Of a stretch of 16,966 nucleotides of DNA, positions 1 through 7,061 are shown piece after piece. The position numbers were made by a program, and so were the translations under genes. The notes below the pieces were generated by a model. The model saw only the letters and a program-made list of their open reading frames with translations. It did no database searches and had not been told where the DNA came from. Position 1 is the stretch's first letter. Every line of letters begins with the position of its first letter. This stretch comes from JAMLIN01 sp041676645 (GTDB lineage Bacteria; Pseudomonadota; Gammaproteobacteria; Burkholderiales; Burkholderiaceae_E): contig JBAYRO010000066.1 of the NCBI GenBank assembly GCA_041676645.1, positions 1-16,966 on the forward strand, written 5' to 3'.

Positions 1-1624
1 CGGGCAGGATCACCGGATCGAGCGGCTGCGCGCCCTCGAAGCGCAGCCCCAGGTCGGTGAGCATCGGCCGGGAGAGCCGGGAATGGAGTTCACCCATTCT
101 TGCCTCGACATCCTCTACCCGGTGGATGTAAGTGAAGCTGCCGCGCCCCGCGGCGGCGGCCTTGCGCATGAACCAGCCGTTGGGCGCCGAGCCGATTCCG
201 ACCGTGAAGAGGCGCCGCGCACCGAGCTCGTGTTCGACCAGAGCCAGCATGTCGGCTTCGTAGCCGACGGCGCCGTCGGTCATGAAGATGACCTGGCTGA
301 CCAGGCCGGGCGTGGTCGCCGCTGCGAGGGCCTGCTCGATCGCGCCGCGCATCTCGGTGCCGCCTTCGGCGCGCAGCTGGCTGATCCATGCCAGGGCCTC
401 GCGACGGCTCGCGGCATCGAACGCCTGCGGCGCCGGATAGAGGCTCTCGTGGCGATCATTGAAGCGGATCAGGTTGAAGCGGTCGCCGGGCTGCAGCTGC
501 GCAATGCCGAAGCGCAGGGCGCTGACGGCCTGCCCGAACGACGCGCCGGCCATCGAGCCCGATGTGTCGATCACGAAGGTGGTTTCGCGGGGAATGCGCG
601 GAGTGCCGGGCTGCGATCCGGCCGGTGGCGCGAGCACCAGCTGGCCGTAGTGAAGCTTGCCGTGCTGCTCGAGGCGGAAGGCGCCGGCCGGGTGCTCGCC
701 GGGCAGCGGCGCCCAGGCGAGCTCGAAGTCCCGGTCGGGAATCGCGCCTTGCGCCAGTTCGATTCGGTAAAGATGCCCGGCCTCGCTGGTGACCCGGATA
801 TCGTGGGTCGTCGACGTTGGCGGCGTGACCGGCACACCGGCGTCGATGCGCACCTTTATCGACAGGGCGTCGCGGCCGTCGGGCGCCCCGGTGCCGATGT
901 CGGTGGCGGCGGTATCGGGGCCTTCGAGACGGGTTTCGGAGGCGCGCGCGCCTGTGCCTGCGCCAGCCTCGGGCAGGCGTACTGGCAGCGGACCCGGGCC
1001 AAGGACTTCGCCCTCCGGGTCGTAGCGTGGCGCGACCACCGTCGGCAGCCGCAGTCGCCAGGCACCGTCGACCATTGCGATCGCCTGCTGGTACTCGATC
1101 CGGATCGCGATTCGCGCACCCGGCGCAATGTTCGCCACCCGCGCGGTGAAGAGGTTGGGGCGCTGCTGCTCGACCAGCGAGGCCTGCCGGCCGGCCGCGG
1201 CGGCATCCTTGTATTCGGTGCGCGCGGCCTGCCGTTCACGGATGCGGCCCGCGATGATCCGCTCGCCGATGTGCATCCGCAGGCGGTCTACCGCGCTGTC
1301 ATCCGGAAGCGGAAACGCATAAACGCCTTCGAGCCATTCCTGCCCCGGATTGTTGAAGGTCTGGAGGACCGTGGTACGCACCACGGGTCCGGTGACCTCG
1401 ATGTTCACGTCGGTCGCCAGCAGCGGGGCCGCCTCGAGGCCCTGGGTGGTCCGCAACAGCAGCTCCGCGCGGTCGTCCTGTCCGGGTGAGCCGACGCCGC
1501 GCAAATGCTCGAGCCCCGGGTCCGGCGCCGGCCGCGCGAGCGCCTGCGTGCCGAAGACCAGGACCAGGACGGACAGCAGCAAGCGGGCGACGAACAATGG
1601 GGCGATGGCGGTGTTCCGGGGCAT
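1..1624 (-). CDS. VIT and von Willebrand A domain surface protein, likely sortase target (C-terminus beyond window)
   Basis: Seen: 541 codons read leftward from an ATG at 1624, with AGGAG at 1634-1638 as ribosome binding site, and no stop before the window edge. Residues 1-30 form a signal peptide (hydrophobic LLLSVLVLVFG, then AxA-like cleavage). Residues about 45-175 look like a VIT domain (QTFNNPGQEWLEGVYAFPLP, then a KDAAAAGRQASLVEQ-type stretch). A vWA domain follows with MIDAS residues D353, S355 and S357 (DTSGSM) and the T449-D450 pair (MTDG). Known: this VIT-vWA architecture next to a PdsR-type regulator matches the proteobacterial 'dedicated sortase' target family, which ends in a sortase signal, a membrane helix and basic residues. 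That C-terminus, and the sortase gene usually placed just after it, would lie left of the window, so the sortase-target call is inferred. A generic inter-alpha-trypsin-inhibitor-like vWA protein is the alternative. Confidence 0.85.
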   Translation of the reverse strand, partial: MPRNTAIAPLFVARLLLSVLVLVFGTQALARPAPDPGLEHLRGVGSPGQDDRAELLLRTTQGLEAAPLLATDVNIEVTGPVVRTTVLQTFNNPGQEWLEGVYAFPLPDDSAVDRLRMHIGERIIAGRIRERQAARTEYKDAAAAGRQASLVEQQRPNLFTARVANIAPGARIAIRIEYQQAIAMVDGAWRLRLPTVVAPRYDPEGEVLGPGPLPVRLPEAGAGTGARASETRLEGPDTAATDIGTGAPDGRDALSIKVRIDAGVPVTPPTSTTHDIRVTSEAGHLYRIELAQGAIPDRDFELAWAPLPGEHPAGAFRLEQHGKLHYGQLVLAPPAGSQPGTPRIPRETTFVIDTSGSMAGASFGQAVSALRFGIAQLQPGDRFNLIRFNDRHESLYPAPQAFDAASRREALAWISQLRAEGGTEMRGAIEQALAAATTPGLVSQVIFMTDGAVGYEADMLALVEHELGARRLFTVGIGSAPNGWFMRKAAAAGRGSFTYIHRVEDVEARMGELHSRLSRPMLTDLGLRFEGAQPLDPVILP

Positions 1625-1793
1625 GTCGGCGGTCTCCTGCGGGGGCGGCACCAGGCCGCGGAGAGACCATTGCACGCTCTCGCAGCGTTGCATCGCGGGC
1701 GCGAATCGGGCCGCTTTCGGCCCAATTCGGGCAGACCGCCGACAGTGGCGCGGGCGTGACGGGAACGGGGAGGCTTTGGGATACATTGAGGCC
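1625..1793. promoter_or_regulatory. Divergent intergenic region with imperfect inverted repeat
   Basis: This 169-bp spacer separates the leftward VIT/vWA gene from rightward pdsR, so it should carry promoters for both. It holds an inverted repeat: GAATCGGGCCG at 1703-1713 and CGGCCCAATTC at 1718-1728, 10 of 11 positions complementary, with a 4-nt loop. It could be a regulator operator or a small hairpin in a leader RNA. I found no convincing -35/-10 pair for either gene. Confidence 0.4.
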
Positions 1794-2495
1794 ATGAGCC
1801 GACGCATCGCCATCATCGACGACGAGCCCGCGATCCGGGACAACCTGCGCGATGCGCTGGCCCGCCAGGGTTTCGAGGTCCAGAAGTTCGCCGACCGGAA
1901 CGAGGCCCAGGCCGTTCTCGCCTCGCGCCTGCCCGACATGGCGATCGTCGACATCGGGCTCGGCGCCGAACCCGAAGGTGGTTTCGAACTGTGCCGCTGG
2001 CTGCGCGAGCGCGCGCCGGCGCTGCCGATCGTGCTGCTCTCGGCGCGCGACTCCGAGATCGACATCGTCTCGGGCCTGCGCCTGGGCGCCGACGACTATC
2101 TCGCCAAGAGCGTGAGCCTGCCGCACCTGCTGGCCCGTGTCACCGCCCTGTTCCGACGCATCGACGCGCTGGCCCAGCCCCGGGAGGGCTCGGAGCCGCT
2201 GCTGCGCGGACCGCTGCGGCTCGATGCGCTGCGTTTCGAGGCCAGCTGGCGCGAGCAGCCGATCGAGCTGACGGTAACCGAGTTCTGGATGCTGCACGCC
2301 CTGGTGCGGCAGCCGGGCCACGTGAAGGATCGCGAGGCATTGATGCGCGAAGCCAACCTCGTAGTGGACGTCCAGACCGTGACGTCCTACGTGAAGCGGA
2401 TCCGGCGCAAGTTCGAGGCGGTCGATCCCGCCTTCGACGCGATCGAGACCGTCTACGGGCTCGGTTACCGCTTCATCGAACCCCCGGCTTCCTAG
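1794..2495 (+). CDS. pdsR: OmpR-type response regulator of the proteobacterial dedicated sortase system
   Basis: Seen: 233 residues. The receiver domain (about 1-120) has the acidic pair D9/D10, phosphoacceptor D53 (IVDIGLG), S83 in place of the usual Thr/Ser switch residue, and K105. A winged-helix DNA-binding domain fills about 140-228 and ends in the typical VYGLGYRF hairpin. Known: the segments DIGLG..GGFELCR, LSARDSEID.VSGLRLGADDYL and TVTEFWMLHAL are what I recall of the Pds response regulators, which regulate a sortase and its surface substrate. The gene is divergent from the VIT/vWA gene, which fits regulation of that neighbour. Odd: the partner sensor kinase is not downstream; a hairpin and a convergent araC-family gene follow at once. 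The start ATG at 1794 was chosen because the receiver domain begins there; upstream in-frame sequence is intergenic. Family assignment is from memory of sequence patterns. Confidence 0.88.
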   Translation: MSRRIAIIDDEPAIRDNLRDALARQGFEVQKFADRNEAQAVLASRLPDMAIVDIGLGAEPEGGFELCRWLRERAPALPIVLLSARDSEIDIVSGLRLGADDYLAKSVSLPHLLARVTALFRRIDALAQPREGSEPLLRGPLRLDALRFEASWREQPIELTVTEFWMLHALVRQPGHVKDREALMREANLVVDVQTVTSYVKRIRRKFEAVDPAFDAIETVYGLGYRFIEPPAS

Positions 2496-2539
2496 ACACC
2501 ATGGTCGCCCACCATGACCCGGGCGACCATGGTGTCTAG
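2492..2539. terminator. Perfect 19-bp inverted repeat between convergent genes, possible bidirectional terminator
   Basis: CTAGACACCATGGTCGCCC at 2492-2510 is exactly complementary to 2521-2539, with a 10-nt loop. The TAG stop of pdsR (2493-2495) and that of the araC-family gene (2536-2538) sit at mirror positions in the stem and pair with each other. Neither side is followed by a clear T-run, so intrinsic termination is not certain; the stem could also block RNA decay or readthrough from both directions. Confidence 0.6.
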
Positions 2540-3372
2540 CGTACCGGCAGCATCAGCAGGATATCGAGTGGCTCCGTGGCGTCCACGAGCGGTGGCGCCA
2601 GGTACCACTCGATCGCGGGATCCTCGGTGACCGAATAGCCGCTGCCTGCGATCCAGTGGTCGAGCAGGCGACTGTAGCTCTTGCCGACATCGATGTAGCC
2701 GCCGCTGTGCGGCTGGCAGACGTATCGACCGGGACGCGTCCGCAGTTCCCGGAGCTCGCGGCGCGCCAGGTGGGCGGCATCCGTGCCGAGCTCGAGGTCG
2801 TCGATGACGATGCAGCAGTCGTAGCGGACCTGCTCCGGTGGCGTGAAGCGCGGATCGTCGTAGACGAGCCCGATGCACGGTCCGGTGGCGCGAAGCCTGA
2901 CGAAGTCCGGCAATTCATCGATGAAACTGCGCCAGCGCCGTGGCACGAGCTTGAGTGGCCCGAAGAAGCGCCGTCCGATGCAGCGGTGCGCGGTGCGGTC
3001 CTGCTCCATCGCGGCATGGCCGAGTCGACCATCGACGGGCAACGGCGGCCAAAGCACGGAGTCCTTGCGAAACTGCAGCGGGGACAGGCCGTAGCGTTCA
3101 TGAAAGGCCCGGGTGAACGCCGCCTGGCTGGTGTAGCCGACCGCGGTGGCGATCGCGCCGACGGATTCGCGGGTCCACCGCAGGCGCAGCGCTGCACCGT
3201 CGAGACGGATGCGGCGCAGGTAGTCGGCCGGCGTCTGGCCCACGCAGCGCACGAAGAGCCGATGGAAATGAAAGATGGACAGGCCGACTTCGGTTGCGAT
3301 CGCCTCCGTGCTCAGGCTCCCGTCCATGCGGGACTCCATGAGATGAATGGCCCGCAGGATCCTCGCGTCCAT
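2536..3372 (-). CDS. AraC-family transcriptional regulator with GyrI-like ligand-binding domain
   Basis: Seen: 278 residues from an ATG at 3372. The N-terminal third (about 5-105) is the double helix-turn-helix: LSTEAIATEVGLSIFHFHRLF is the first helix pair and VGAIATAVGYTSQAAFTRAF the second, followed by the GLSPLQFRK end typical of AraC proteins. Residues about 125-278 resemble the GyrI-like/effector-binding domain (FIDELPDF, IGLVYDDP, YDCCIVID, GRYVC..HSGGY, DPAIEWY). Known: in Rob and related proteins this N-HTH plus C-GyrI order binds small hydrophobic or drug-like ligands and controls efflux or stress genes. Its natural target cannot be told from the window; two direct repeats just upstream may be its own operator. 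The stop codon is embedded in the inverted repeat shared with pdsR. Confidence 0.92.
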   Translation of the reverse strand: MDARILRAIHLMESRMDGSLSTEAIATEVGLSIFHFHRLFVRCVGQTPADYLRRIRLDGAALRLRWTRESVGAIATAVGYTSQAAFTRAFHERYGLSPLQFRKDSVLWPPLPVDGRLGHAAMEQDRTAHRCIGRRFFGPLKLVPRRWRSFIDELPDFVRLRATGPCIGLVYDDPRFTPPEQVRYDCCIVIDDLELGTDAAHLARRELRELRTRPGRYVCQPHSGGYIDVGKSYSRLLDHWIAGSGYSVTEDPAIEWYLAPPLVDATEPLDILLMLPVR

Positions 3373-3393
3373 CGACCTCGGCTCCTCCGCTTG

Positions 3394-3440
3394 GCAAGTT
3401 CAGCAAAGATTGCCACAGATGGGGAGCAAGTTCAGGCAAA
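3394..3440. promoter_or_regulatory. Pair of direct repeats upstream of the araC-family gene, candidate operator
   Basis: GCAAGTTCAGCAAA at 3394-3407 recurs as GCAAGTTCAGGCAAA at 3426-3440, one base longer. The repeats start 32 bp apart, about three helical turns, and lie 22-68 bp upstream of the regulator start codon. AraC-type proteins commonly bind directly repeated sites, so autoregulation, or control of the divergent small ORF at 3538, is plausible. That role is inferred. Confidence 0.45.
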
Positions 3441-3537
3441 AAGCCTTCGCCTGCGTCGCGACGACCTCCCGGTGCCGGCCGAGAATCGAGGGCAGCCGAC
3501 ATCGGCCGATTCGACACCGGCAGGACGGAGGAGATCC

Positions 3538-3759
3538 ATGGCAGCGGAAAACGGATGCGCCCGGCGCGACACCAGGGTACGAGCGACCTTCGGCAGCGAT
3601 GAGCTCGCCGTGATCACGCGGGAATTGCGCCGGCGCCGCGCCGCCGTGCTGACGCGGCTGCTGCGACGGGCGTTCGCCGGCATCGTCCCGCAGCCCGGTG
3701 TCGCCGGCCGGCTGCGCTCACTCGCACGCGGCCTCGGTGGCGGTAGCGCGCAGCCCTGA
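3538..3759 (+). CDS. Small basic hypothetical protein (73 aa)
   Basis: Seen: ATG at 3538 preceded by a strong GGAGGAG ribosome binding site at 3526-3532, and a TGA stop at 3757-3759. The product is 73 residues, Arg- and Ala-rich, with an amphipathic stretch (DELAVITRELRRRRAAVLTRLLRRAFAG) and a Gly-rich tail. No signal peptide, membrane helix or catalytic motif is visible. I do not recognise the family; the pattern loosely recalls small Arg-rich proteins such as DUF1127-like ones, but this is weak. It is divergent from the araC-family gene and convergent with the PQQ dehydrogenase, 30 bp away. The reading frame continues open far upstream (to about 2656), but only inside the opposite-strand regulator, so the start after the Shine-Dalgarno is preferred. 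A chance ORF in GC-rich DNA remains possible. Confidence 0.5.
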   Translation: MAAENGCARRDTRVRATFGSDELAVITRELRRRRAAVLTRLLRRAFAGIVPQPGVAGRLRSLARGLGGGSAQP

Positions 3760-3789
3760 GCTCCGGCGAATCGCCTGCCGGGCATCGGC

Positions 3790-6348
3790 CTATTGCACCT
3801 GTTGCGGCAGCGCGAACACGATCAGATGGTCTCCCAGCGTCGTCTCGAGCCGCGCGTGTCCGCCAGCGGCGACGGCCACGTACTGGCGACCTTCGTGCAT
3901 GTAGGTCATCGGCGAGGCCTGCGGGCTTGCCGGTAGCCGGGCATCCCAGAGCAATTCGCCGGAGCGGGTGTCGAATGCGCGCAGGTAGTTGTCCTGGGCC
4001 GATCCGATGAAGGTCAGCCCGCTGCGGGTATTCACCGACCCGCCGATGCTGGCCGTGCCAATGGTGATCTTCAGGCGCGAAGGAATGCCCAGGGGACCGC
4101 TGTCGTAACCGGTCCCGATCGGCTGGCTCCACAGCAGCTCGCCGGTACGCAGGTCCGTGGCGGAGAGGTAACCCCAGGGCGGCGAGTTGCATGGTACGCC
4201 GAGTGGCGAGAGCCAGATCGGGCGATCGACCCCATAGGGCGAGCCGGCCTGCGGTGCCACCTCCTGGTCCGGGCGAGCGCCGCCGTCGCCGATCGCCTGG
4301 TCGGCGACCTGGTCCCGTGGCACCAGTTGCACGCGATTGGCCAGGCGGCTGTTGTTGGTGACGAGGATCTGCTGCTCCGGGTTGACCGAGAGCCCGCCCC
4401 AGTTGAGGCCCCCGATGGTGCCGGGATAGAGCAGCATGCCCAGGCCCTGGTCGGTCGGCGGCGTATAGATTCCTTCATAGCGCATCCGGTGGAACTGGAT
4501 GCGACAGAGCAGCGCATCGACCGGCGTCAGCCCGAAGGCATGCGCGGCGGTCATCATTTCCGGGTCGCGCCCGGGCTTGGTCGCGAAGTTCGGCAGCGCG
4601 GTGGATTGAGGCTGGGTCGGCGCAGTCCAGTCGCCGGGCATCGCGCCCTGGGGCGCCGGCTTGCGCTCGACTGGGCGCAGCGGCTCGCCGGTCGCTGCGT
4701 CGAGTACGTAGATCGAGCCTGTCTTGGTTCCCACCAGCACCACGCGACGCATCGTGCCGTCGATGTCCATGTCCATCAGGGTCGGCTGGGCGCCCAGGTC
4801 GTAGTCCCAGAGATCGTGGTCGACGGTCCGGAAATGCCAGTGCGTTTCGCCGGTCTCGGCGTCGACCGCCACGATGGCGGAAGTGAATTCGTCTTCCTCG
4901 GTCGTGCGGTCTCCGCCGAAATGGTCGTTGGTCGAATTACCCGTCGGCAGGTAGACGAGGCCCAGGGATTCGTCGGCCGAGATCAGGCTCCAGACGTTGG
5001 GCGTGCCGCGCGGCCAGACCTCGCCCTCGGCGAGCGGTTCCCGCGGCATGTCGATGCGCTTGGCGTCCCACGCCCAGGCGAACTCTCCCGACGCGATGTC
5101 GTAGGCCCGGACCACGCCTCCCGGCGCGTCCCGCCGCTGGTTGTCGCTGACCTGCTGGCCGACGATGACGCGATTGCCGACGACGATCGGGCCGGACGTG
5201 TTCGATGAAAGCCCGATCGCCTGGTTGCCCATGCCTTCGGCGAGGTCCACGGTGCCGCCGTCGCCAAAGGACGCGCACGGGACGCCCGTGCCGGCATCCA
5301 GTGCGATCAGGCGGCTGTCGGCGGTCGCGAGCAGGATGCGGCGAGTGCAATCGTCGCCGGTCGCCGTGTCGCTACCGGCTTCGTGGTACGCGACCGCGCG
5401 ACAGGCCACGCTGAAAAGAGGCTCCATCGCTTCGGCGGAGACCTCGGGATCGAAGTGCCACTGCTGCTCGCCGGTAGCCGGATCGAGCGCGAAGACCTGG
5501 TTGCTGTTCGAGCAGACATAGAGGCTGTCGTCGATCTTCAGCGGCGTGTTCTGGAACGAGTAGTACACACGCTCGTTCGGCGGCATGTCGCCGGTGCGGA
5601 ACTCCAATGACTTGCTCAGGCGGGCCACGTTCTCGCGCGTGATTTCGGCGGCCTCGGAATAGCGCTGGCCGAGGTTCGATCCGCCATAGGCTGTCCATTC
5701 GTCCGGATCGCGTTGCACGGCGGCGCGGCCGACGGCGGGAGGCGCGGCATCGCCGCTCGGCGCGACGGTGTCCTCCGCCGCCGATGCTGGCGATCGCGCG
5801 CCGGAGTCCCGCAGTGCGGCGTAGACCGAGATTCCGCCCGCCATCAACAGGATCGGTCCGACGAGCCAGGACATCCTTGCGTGACTGCTGGAGATGCTCC
5901 CGGACCTGGCGGGGGATCCCGACCGGGCCGGCATGGCCCCGTGGCCATGGGCGCGCGAGCTTCGACGGTGCAGCGCATGCAGGCCGGTCATCGCAATGAG
6001 CAGCCCCAGCAGGACACCCGTGCGACCGGCGAGATCGAATCCCCAGGCCGGCATCCAGCCCTTCGCCGCGATTTCCCAGAGCGACCAGGCCAGCGTGAGG
6101 ACCACGACCGTCGCGAACACGCCCAGGCCACCAGGGACCCGCCCCCGAAAAACAAGCAGGCAGGCTGCGACGATCGCGATGCCGGCGACGAGGTAGTAGA
6201 CCGATCCGCCCAGTATGGTGAGCCAGGCGCCGAGTCCGGCCATCGTCATGCCGAGCAGCATCGACAGCGCCGCGACGACCAGCAGGATTCGGTACCAAAG
6301 ACTGCGCTGGCGATTTTCCGGCGCGAGATGGGTCGGCGAGTCGCTCAT
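3790..6348 (-). CDS. gcd: Membrane-bound PQQ-dependent dehydrogenase, glucose/quinate/shikimate family
   Basis: Seen: 852 residues. Five likely membrane helices lie at about 20-42, 47-67, 74-94, 111-126 and 160-178, with a basic Ser/Gly-rich loop before the fifth. A periplasmic eight-bladed PQQ domain runs from about residue 213 (DPDEWTAYGGSNLGQRYS) to the end, with repeated TGE/W blade motifs. The WDYDLGAQPTL segment (Asp at 515 and 517), TKTGSIYVLD, RMRYEGIYTPP, WGYLSATDL, DNYLRAFDTRSGELLW and the GGHA end align well from memory with E. coli Gcd, whose WDMD region carries the proposed catalytic Asp. Known role: oxidises aldoses or cyclic polyols at the periplasmic face and passes electrons to ubiquinone. 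Substrate cannot be settled by eye, so the gcd symbol is provisional against quinate dehydrogenase. Start 6348 has a GGAGA site upstream and begins just before helix 1; an upstream in-frame ATG at 6633 adds an unlikely 95-residue leader. No PQQ biosynthesis genes are in the window. Confidence 0.93.
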   Translation of the reverse strand: MSDSPTHLAPENRQRSLWYRILLVVAALSMLLGMTMAGLGAWLTILGGSVYYLVAGIAIVAACLLVFRGRVPGGLGVFATVVVLTLAWSLWEIAAKGWMPAWGFDLAGRTGVLLGLLIAMTGLHALHRRSSRAHGHGAMPARSGSPARSGSISSSHARMSWLVGPILLMAGGISVYAALRDSGARSPASAAEDTVAPSGDAAPPAVGRAAVQRDPDEWTAYGGSNLGQRYSEAAEITRENVARLSKSLEFRTGDMPPNERVYYSFQNTPLKIDDSLYVCSNSNQVFALDPATGEQQWHFDPEVSAEAMEPLFSVACRAVAYHEAGSDTATGDDCTRRILLATADSRLIALDAGTGVPCASFGDGGTVDLAEGMGNQAIGLSSNTSGPIVVGNRVIVGQQVSDNQRRDAPGGVVRAYDIASGEFAWAWDAKRIDMPREPLAEGEVWPRGTPNVWSLISADESLGLVYLPTGNSTNDHFGGDRTTEEDEFTSAIVAVDAETGETHWHFRTVDHDLWDYDLGAQPTLMDMDIDGTMRRVVLVGTKTGSIYVLDAATGEPLRPVERKPAPQGAMPGDWTAPTQPQSTALPNFATKPGRDPEMMTAAHAFGLTPVDALLCRIQFHRMRYEGIYTPPTDQGLGMLLYPGTIGGLNWGGLSVNPEQQILVTNNSRLANRVQLVPRDQVADQAIGDGGARPDQEVAPQAGSPYGVDRPIWLSPLGVPCNSPPWGYLSATDLRTGELLWSQPIGTGYDSGPLGIPSRLKITIGTASIGGSVNTRSGLTFIGSAQDNYLRAFDTRSGELLWDARLPASPQASPMTYMHEGRQYVAVAAGGHARLETTLGDHLIVFALPQQVQ

Positions 6349-6644
6349 GCAAAGGTCTCCGGGTGATGGTCTGGCTGGGGGGAATACTCCGAAGAGCAGT
6401 CGACGGTAGCGGTGGAGACTGGGCGGCAAGAGGCGCGCCCAGCCATCCGCAGCCGTTTTCGGCAGAGAGGGTTGCCAGGGTTCCGGTCTGGACGGGCACG
6501 ATTCCTGCGTTTCCCGGCTCAACGCGCAACGCACGACTCTCGCCGCGTGAACGGATTCGACGGGCCGCCAGCCAGCCAGCATCTGGGAGCCATGGGCCAG
6601 GGCCGCAGGCTCCGGCGCGGGGATGCGCTTCATGGGACCCGACG
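6349..6644. other. Divergent spacer between the PQQ dehydrogenase and the oxidase operon
   Basis: These 296 bp should hold the leftward promoter of the PQQ dehydrogenase and the rightward promoter of the oxidase operon. A short palindrome, GCCGTTTTCGGC at about 6454-6465, is present. Reading frames on both strands stay open through the region, but none has protein-like features or a good start. I could not identify a convincing -35/-10 promoter. Confidence 0.4.
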
Positions 6645-7061
6645 ATGCCCTGGCTCAAGATGCTGCATGTCGCCGCGATCATCTGCTGGTGCGGCCTCCT
6701 GCTCTACCTGCCGGCCCTGATCGCTCAATCCGGTGGACGAGTCGCGGCCGGCGATGCGCCGACGCCCGCCTGGCACATGTCGCACCGGCTGTTCACGCTG
6801 GTGGCGACGCCCGTCGCGCTGCTCGCCATCGGCTCCGGAACCGCCATCATCTTCGTGGAACAGCCGCTGGCCGGATGGCTGGTCCTGAAGCTGGCGGCGG
6901 TCACCGCCATGGTCGGCTGCCATGCCCTGGCCGGCCTGCTCATCGTTCGCCTCGAGCACCGGCCCGACGAAGGGGTGGCCCACCACTGCGCGGCCCTCGC
7001 CCTGGTTTCGCTGTGCCTGATCCTCGCCGTGGCATGGCTGGTGCTTCGCAAGGCGCCATGA
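6645..7061 (+). CDS. HemJ/CopD-like four-helix membrane protein
   Basis: Seen: 138 residues with four hydrophobic segments (about 8-27, 49-70, 78-101, 113-134). The opening WLKMLHVAAIICWCGLLLYLP, with H8 and W15, a WLVLKL segment with K82, and H93 resemble the HemJ/UPF0093 and CopD-domain families. The usual Arg after YLP in HemJ is an Ala here. Known: HemJ proteins bind heme and oxidise protoporphyrinogen; CopD-like domains occur with copper handling. Both suit a gene that leads a heme-copper oxidase operon, but the exact function is inferred. The stop overlaps the start of the subunit II gene in an ATGA, indicating translational coupling. The start ATG at 6645 was chosen because the hydrophobic N-terminus begins directly after it. 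Confidence 0.8.
   Translation: MPWLKMLHVAAIICWCGLLLYLPALIAQSGGRVAAGDAPTPAWHMSHRLFTLVATPVALLAIGSGTAIIFVEQPLAGWLVLKLAAVTAMVGCHALAGLLIVRLEHRPDEGVAHHCAALALVSLCLILAVAWLVLRKAP

Noticed and set aside
1782..1787. TACATT as a -10 element for pdsR.
   Set aside because: It lies only 6 bp before the start codon and has no -35 partner at suitable spacing.
1299..2321. 340-codon minus-strand frame opposite pdsR.
   Set aside because: It overlaps a clear response regulator and has no recognisable fold pattern.
2656..3537. Extension of the small 73-residue ORF upstream to 2656.
   Set aside because: The extension is wholly antisense to the araC-family gene and its upstream region; the start at 3538 has a strong ribosome binding site.
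6349..6633. N-terminal extension of the PQQ dehydrogenase to an ATG at 6633.
   Set aside because: The extra 95 residues show no conserved features, and the ATG at 6348 has a Shine-Dalgarno and begins just before the first family membrane helix.
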